Below, piece after piece: positions 60,807 through 64,000 of a DNA stretch of 64,000 bases. The translations under genes were made by a program, and so were the position numbers. Source of the DNA: Brugia malayi (taxonomy: Eukaryota; Nematoda; Chromadorea; Rhabditida; Onchocercidae). Numbering within the stretch: position 1 is the first letter of the stretch; each line of letters begins with the position of its first letter. The stretch covers positions 12,506,696-12,570,695 of the forward strand of contig NW_025062477.1 of NCBI RefSeq assembly GCF_000002995.4, given 5' to 3'. Below the pieces are notes generated by a model. It was given only the letters and a program-made list of their open reading frames with translations, made no database searches and was not told the origin of the DNA.

Positions 60807-63800
60807 TGCTCATTATGAATTTTTTGTTGTTACCAACAAATTAAATGAGCAAAAGACGAAAAAGTTGCTAATAGATATGGAAATACTTTGATAATAATCT
60901 TTGACCTATTGTCAATTAATAAATTTGCTAATTAATTCTCTCAGAAGGGAAAGAAAATTAGAAACTAAAATAACCAATGAAATTAATATAAACATTTATT
61001 CAAATTAATCAAACTAATTAATTTTTTTTTTTTTTTTTTTTGCAAAAAATTTTGCTTTATTTTTTGTTGGTGAAATTTGCAGATAAAATGTTTTCAATTC
61101 TTAAAGTATCATCTGAATTATAATGAATGAATGGTAAATTAATTTTCATTTTAATTTCTAATTTCCTTTAAATTTTTTGAAAATATTTTGGTTCAATCAA
61201 ATAATATTTGATAAAATTTTTTTTAGCAAAGAAAATGAATTTGCAATGAAGCAGGAAAAATTCATAATAATATTTATTATTTTTTTTTTTTTTTTTTTTT
61301 TTTTTGATTCAAATCTATTATTGAATAAATTTTTTAAAAATTTGCTTATTATTTAAATAACATTACAAATTATATACATTTAAATATTTTATAAAATTTT
61401 GTAAAATAAGTAGAAAGAAAGAATTGAGAGAAAATTATTTAAAATTGATAATTTAAAAAAAAAATAAAATAACCTGTGTTAAAGTCATTTTAGTGAGTAA
61501 TGCAAGCATAATTTTTTCCGCTTTTGTCGGATATGGATTTTTCCGATGCTCATTAAGCCATGATTTAAGTGGCGCAGTTGTTTCACGTGTTGCATTTTTG
61601 CGCCGCGTACCATCCAAACCACTAGCATATGGATGATATGGCATTGGATCGAAAAAATAACCGGAAACTGCCCGTACCGCACCAATCATTTCTGGTTTCA
61701 TTTCCTGAAAATAACCAATAAAATTAAGTGAATTATTTAATTTTTTTTTTTTTTTTTAATTTCAATAATTATTCATCAATTTATTACTGATATATGTATG
61801 TAAAATTAATTACAAATGCTAGCTTTATTGCTTTTTTTTTTTATTCATTCCCTCTTTCTTTCTTTAAAAAAAGTTTTTTTTAAGAGGTAAATTATCCGAG
61901 AGGAAATGAGAGAAAGAGAAAGAAGTTAGAGAGAAAATTATTTTGTAAGAAATAAGCAAAAATGAATAATTTAAATTTTTTTCCCTTTTTTGAAGGTAAT
62001 AATTAATACAAAAATGATATTTTCAATTTCTAAACAATTACATAATTGTATGGATGAAATGTTTGATATGCTTCAATAAAAAGGGAGAGAAAGAGAGAGA
62101 GAGAGAAAAAAAGAAAAAGAAAAAATGGGAGAGGAATAAATTTGTTATACAAAAATGAAAGCAGAGAAAGGGAGAGAGAGAGAGAGAAAAAAAAAGATTT
62201 TTCGTTTCTTTTATTTTCTTTTGAAAAATTATCATTACAACAAATCATCGTGTTTTTTCACTTATTTAATGCTTTTTCTTTTTCAATGATGAGCGAAATT
62301 GATTTCTGATTTAATTATGAATTCAATTAATATTGTTCTAACTGCTAAATAATTAAATTAATTTGATGAATTAGCAATCAATTAAACTGATTTTGTTAGC
62401 AAATGGAATAGTTTCTTCACTGAAAATTTTGATCACTGCATGTTATTATTATTATTGGTTATATTATTTTTAACAATTAGATTAATTATTAATGGAGGAA
62501 AAATATTATTAATTTTCAAATTCAAATGTGACTTTTGAAATTTTCGTCACATTTTTTTAGATCCTGAGGTCTCAACAAAATGACGCAGAAAGATAATAAA
62601 TAACTGAGTAATTAAGTGCGACTAATAATTGTATTGACAATTGACATGTTAGAAATTAATAAATTGAGAAATGATGTTACAATTTTAAATATTTAAATAT
62701 TCATTTCATTTGTTAATATAAATCACAGGCCAAGACTAACAATGTTTAAATGAATCATATTGTTACTTTTCTATCTTCAAAAATAATTTCCCTTTAAGGT
62801 AATGTTTGTAATTTGAAAAAAGAAATTTCCAAAATTAAAAAATAAAAAAAATTTGATTTTTTTGATTCATTCAATTTTTTTTATTTTAAAATTTCATATT
62901 TTATTCAGCAAGCATATTGTTATGAGCACGTTACTAACTAATATGGTCACAATTATTCTAATTTAAAAATATGGAATAGTAATAGTGATTAGTGATGGTA
63001 ATAATGATGATTACAACAATGGTAATAGTGATGATAGTGGGAGTAATGATAATAGTAATGATGATGACGATGGTGGTGATGATAATGATTAGTGATAGTA
63101 CTGGTATGATGGTGATAGTGATAATGATTAGTACGATAATGAGTGATGTTGATAGTAGCAAAAGTAATGATGATGACGATGGTAGCGATGGTAATAGTGA
63201 TGGTGATTAAGGTGGAGGTGCATCATCATTATTCATTTGGAAGAGTTAATGACATTATCATTAGTCGAACATTTTAGACATAATGATTAAAAGACTTGCA
63301 AAAACTCTCTTCGGTACTTTGGAGGACGTTAACTGAAACACAAAATATTGTTGTTCCAACAAGTTATTAATTAAATAAAATGAAAAGAATGACAGCAAAA
63401 AAAAAAAAAAAAAAGGAAAAAAAAACGAAATAAAGGGAAAGGAAGAGAAGAAAAGAAAAATTCCGAATAAAGAGAGGGAAAAAAATCAATTTGGGCCAAA
63501 CTTTGTATTAAATTATTTAATTCATCATTTATTCTTTTCAATTTAATTTTATGCTATTGTTGAAATTTTGTTTTTGCCTTCTTCTTTTCTGAATTTAAAA
63601 ATAAATAAATAAAATGAGAATGAAAAAAAAAAAAAAAAACAAAATGATATACATAAAAGATATTAAAAATTGTATAAACTAGCATTTATAAAACTTTTTT
63701 AAAAAGAAACATTATAATTTCTTTGTCAAACAAATGGAAGGGAGAAAAGAGAAAGAGAGAGAGAGTGAAAAAGAAAGAAGAATATATGAAAAGTGAAATT

Positions 63801-64000
63801 ATTTTACAATGTTATCAGTTATTTTATTTTTATTACAATTTTGATTCAAAATAATTTTTTTATTACTTGTTTTTATAAACAAGTAATTAGCAAAAAAAAA
63901 AAAACTTACTGCAGGATGTAAACCGGGATAAATGGCAGGAAAAGGAAGTGCACCTTGAGCCATAGCTGCCCTGAATGCAGCTTCATGTTCCATTGGATGC
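47820..64000 (-). CDS. irx-1: Iroquois-class TALE homeobox transcription factor, 5' end outside the window
   Basis: Read on the - strand, the coding exons are 64000-63910 (cut by the window edge), 61704-61474, 54188-53984, 53353-52544 and 48127-47820. All have GT..AG boundaries and joining phases, giving 547 residues to the TAA. The homeodomain (about residues 62-125) has the TALE three-residue loop extension, [10 protein letters not shown], and recognition helix [13 protein letters not shown]. An acidic run ([14 protein letters not shown]) follows, then the Irx-type motif KIWSIAETL at about residue 239. The rest is low-complexity Thr, Ser, Gln/His and Asn tracts. Family role: sequence-specific DNA-binding regulator of patterning and neuronal fate, in the nucleus. 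Irx proteins bind ACAnnTGT-type sites. The class is certain; the symbol assumes the single-copy nematode gene. Confidence 0.95.
49522..49568. repeat. (TGTA/TGTG)n microsatellite
   Basis: Alternating pyrimidine-purine run with TGTA, TGTG and TGCA units. Confidence 0.9.
49748..49786. repeat. (GA)n microsatellite
   Basis: Two GA runs separated by GAAAGAAAAAGGG, inside Irx intron 4. Confidence 0.9.
51562..51576 (-). CDS. Possible 15 nt in-frame micro-exon in Irx intron 4
   Basis: On the gene strand CATATTTAG|CATCCTCGCACCACG|GTACAG shows acceptor, 15 nt and donor. Inserted between exons 4 and 5 it would keep phase 1 on both sides and add Ala-Ser-Ser-His-His without a stop. It is the most GC-rich spot in the intron. 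The evidence is phase and composition only; a conserved non-coding element is the alternative. Confidence 0.2.
52544..53353 (-). CDS. irx-1: Irx exon 4: KIWSIAE motif and Q/H-rich region
   Basis: The acceptor TTTTTTTTTCAG is followed by 269 full codons. In order they encode [17 protein letters not shown], a Ser run, Thr runs, [14 protein letters not shown] (the post-homeodomain motif shared by Irx proteins, usually KIWSLAET), [14 protein letters not shown], more Ser tracts, HPWQQQQQQ followed by mixed His/Gln repeats, and a hydrophobic Met/Pro-rich segment [19 protein letters not shown]. It ends at AATG|GTTAGC. The Q/H and S tracts are coded by near-pure CAA/CAT and TCA repeats. Confidence 0.92.
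53984..54188 (-). CDS. irx-1: Irx exon 3: homeodomain helix 3 and acidic patch
   Basis: The acceptor AAATTTAG leads directly into [20 protein letters not shown], the DNA-recognition helix and basic end of the homeodomain. Six Asp residues in [19 protein letters not shown] and then [18 protein letters not shown] follow. The phase-1 donor is CACG|GTAAAT. Confidence 0.95.
55278..55312. repeat. (GA)n microsatellite
   Basis: GA run with a few G interruptions, inside Irx intron 3. Confidence 0.9.
58316..58352. repeat. (CT)n microsatellite
   Basis: CT run with CCCTCCCT interruptions, inside Irx intron 3. Confidence 0.9.
58817..58902. repeat. (GT)n-rich alternating purine-pyrimidine run
   Basis: About 85 nt of GTGTGT, GTGCGTGC and TGTATG units: the longest stretch in the window with Z-DNA-forming composition. 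Confidence 0.92.
60779..60806. repeat. (CT)n microsatellite
   Basis: Nearly perfect CT run in Irx intron 3. A second run lies 100 bp to the left at 60,667-60,684. Confidence 0.9.
61474..61704 (-). CDS. irx-1: Irx exon 2: homeodomain helices 1-2
   Basis: The acceptor GGTTATTTTCAG is followed by 77 codons in phase 0 at both ends. They encode [20 protein letters not shown] and MPYHPYASG, then the homeodomain start [34 protein letters not shown] and [16 protein letters not shown] is the TALE loop extension. Most Iroquois homeodomains read PTKGEKIMLAIITK here, so A for G and LL for II mark a divergent member. Confidence 0.96.
62992..63210. repeat. Imperfect GAT/AAT/AGT/GGT triplet tract
   Basis: About 220 nt built almost wholly of G-A-T/A-A-T/A-G-T triplets. 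Read in one + frame it gives Asp/Asn/Ser/Gly strings interrupted by stops, so it is not coding as it stands. Confidence 0.8.
63306..63332 (-). CDS. Possible 27 nt in-frame micro-exon in Irx intron 2
   Basis: On the gene strand TTTTGTGTTTCAG is as good an acceptor as any in the gene. The next 27 nt read LTSSKVPKR in phase 0, followed by GTTTTT as a weak donor. Exon 1 ends and exon 2 begins in phase 0, so inclusion would insert nine residues before the homeodomain flank. Supported only by splice signals, phase and higher GC content. Confidence 0.2.
63910..64000 (-). CDS. irx-1: Irx first visible exon, truncated by window edge
   Basis: It reads [20 protein letters not shown] then [10 protein letters not shown] and ends at GCA|GTAAGT, a full-consensus donor in phase 0. 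Met-rich, Ala/Pro-rich sequence just ahead of the homeodomain is usual in Irx proteins. The Met here is unlikely to be the true start because the open frame continues to the window edge. Confidence 0.88.

Larger units (their letters stand above)
54189..61473 (-). other. Irx intron 3 (7.3 kb) splitting the homeodomain
   Basis: It separates TKMTLTQ from VSTWFAN. No exon-like frame was recognised on either strand. It holds several (GA)n/(CT)n tracts (55,278-55,312; 57,049-57,098; 58,316-58,345; 58,637-58,665; 59,700-59,716; 60,667-60,684; 60,779-60,806), a GT-rich run at 58,817-58,902, (ATT/GTT) triplets at 57,670-57,815, a 28 nt T run at 60,247-60,274 and a doubled AAAACCGGATT at 56,326-56,347. 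Its length makes it a likely place for enhancers, by analogy with other Iroquois loci. Confidence 0.7.
61705..63909 (-). other. Irx intron 2 (2.2 kb)
   Basis: Contains GA tracts (62,084-62,106; 62,172-62,187), a long GAT/AAT/AGT triplet tract (62,992-63,210) and a possible 27 nt in-frame micro-exon (63,306-63,332; see findings). No other exon-like sequence. Confidence 0.7.

Overview
This is an animal (metazoan) nuclear genomic window. It is very A/T-rich (by eye about four fifths A+T) and full of homopolymer T/A runs and microsatellites, and its genes are split into many small exons by GT..AG introns. I found no bacterial-type operon, rRNA, CRISPR array or transposon ORF. The genes point to an invertebrate. 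A nematode, perhaps a spirurid, fits best: T-rich acceptors, very short introns beside long ones, and a divergent Iroquois homeodomain. That placement is inference, and other A/T-rich invertebrates such as mites are not excluded.

Two protein-coding genes were reconstructed by joining exons on reading phase. The first, on the + strand from about 11.4 to 33.7 kb, is a RhoGEF of about 1,412 residues in 33 exons. It has a long Ser-rich N-terminal region, a DH domain, a PH domain and a C-terminal coiled coil. The DH and PH sequences resemble the GEF-H1/AKAP13/p114RhoGEF (Lbc-type) group. Its first coding exon is uncertain: two phase-compatible candidates, 11,427 and 8,862, are described.

The second gene, on the - strand from about 47.8 kb to the right edge (its 5' end lies outside), is an Iroquois-class TALE homeobox gene. 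Five exons give 547 visible residues: the N-terminal flank, a homeodomain split by a 7.3 kb intron, an acidic patch, the Irx-type KIWS(I)AE motif, and long Q/H, T, N and S tracts.

The genes are convergent and separated by about 14 kb. That spacer has no supported gene, but it holds three degenerate tandem duplications with unit lengths of about 110-160 bp, a G-rich hairpin, and one coding-like open frame at 41.24-41.43 kb that belongs to neither gene. The left 11 kb is low-complexity non-coding DNA apart from a CpG-rich island at 8.85-8.93 kb. The genes are not expected to act in one pathway: one activates a Rho GTPase at the cytoskeleton, the other is a developmental transcription factor. 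Exon-level points worth checking are possible in-frame micro-exons in Irx introns, an in-frame internal donor between DH and PH, a NAGNAG acceptor inside DH, a 49 nt intron, and a coding-like island at 30.6-30.8 kb.
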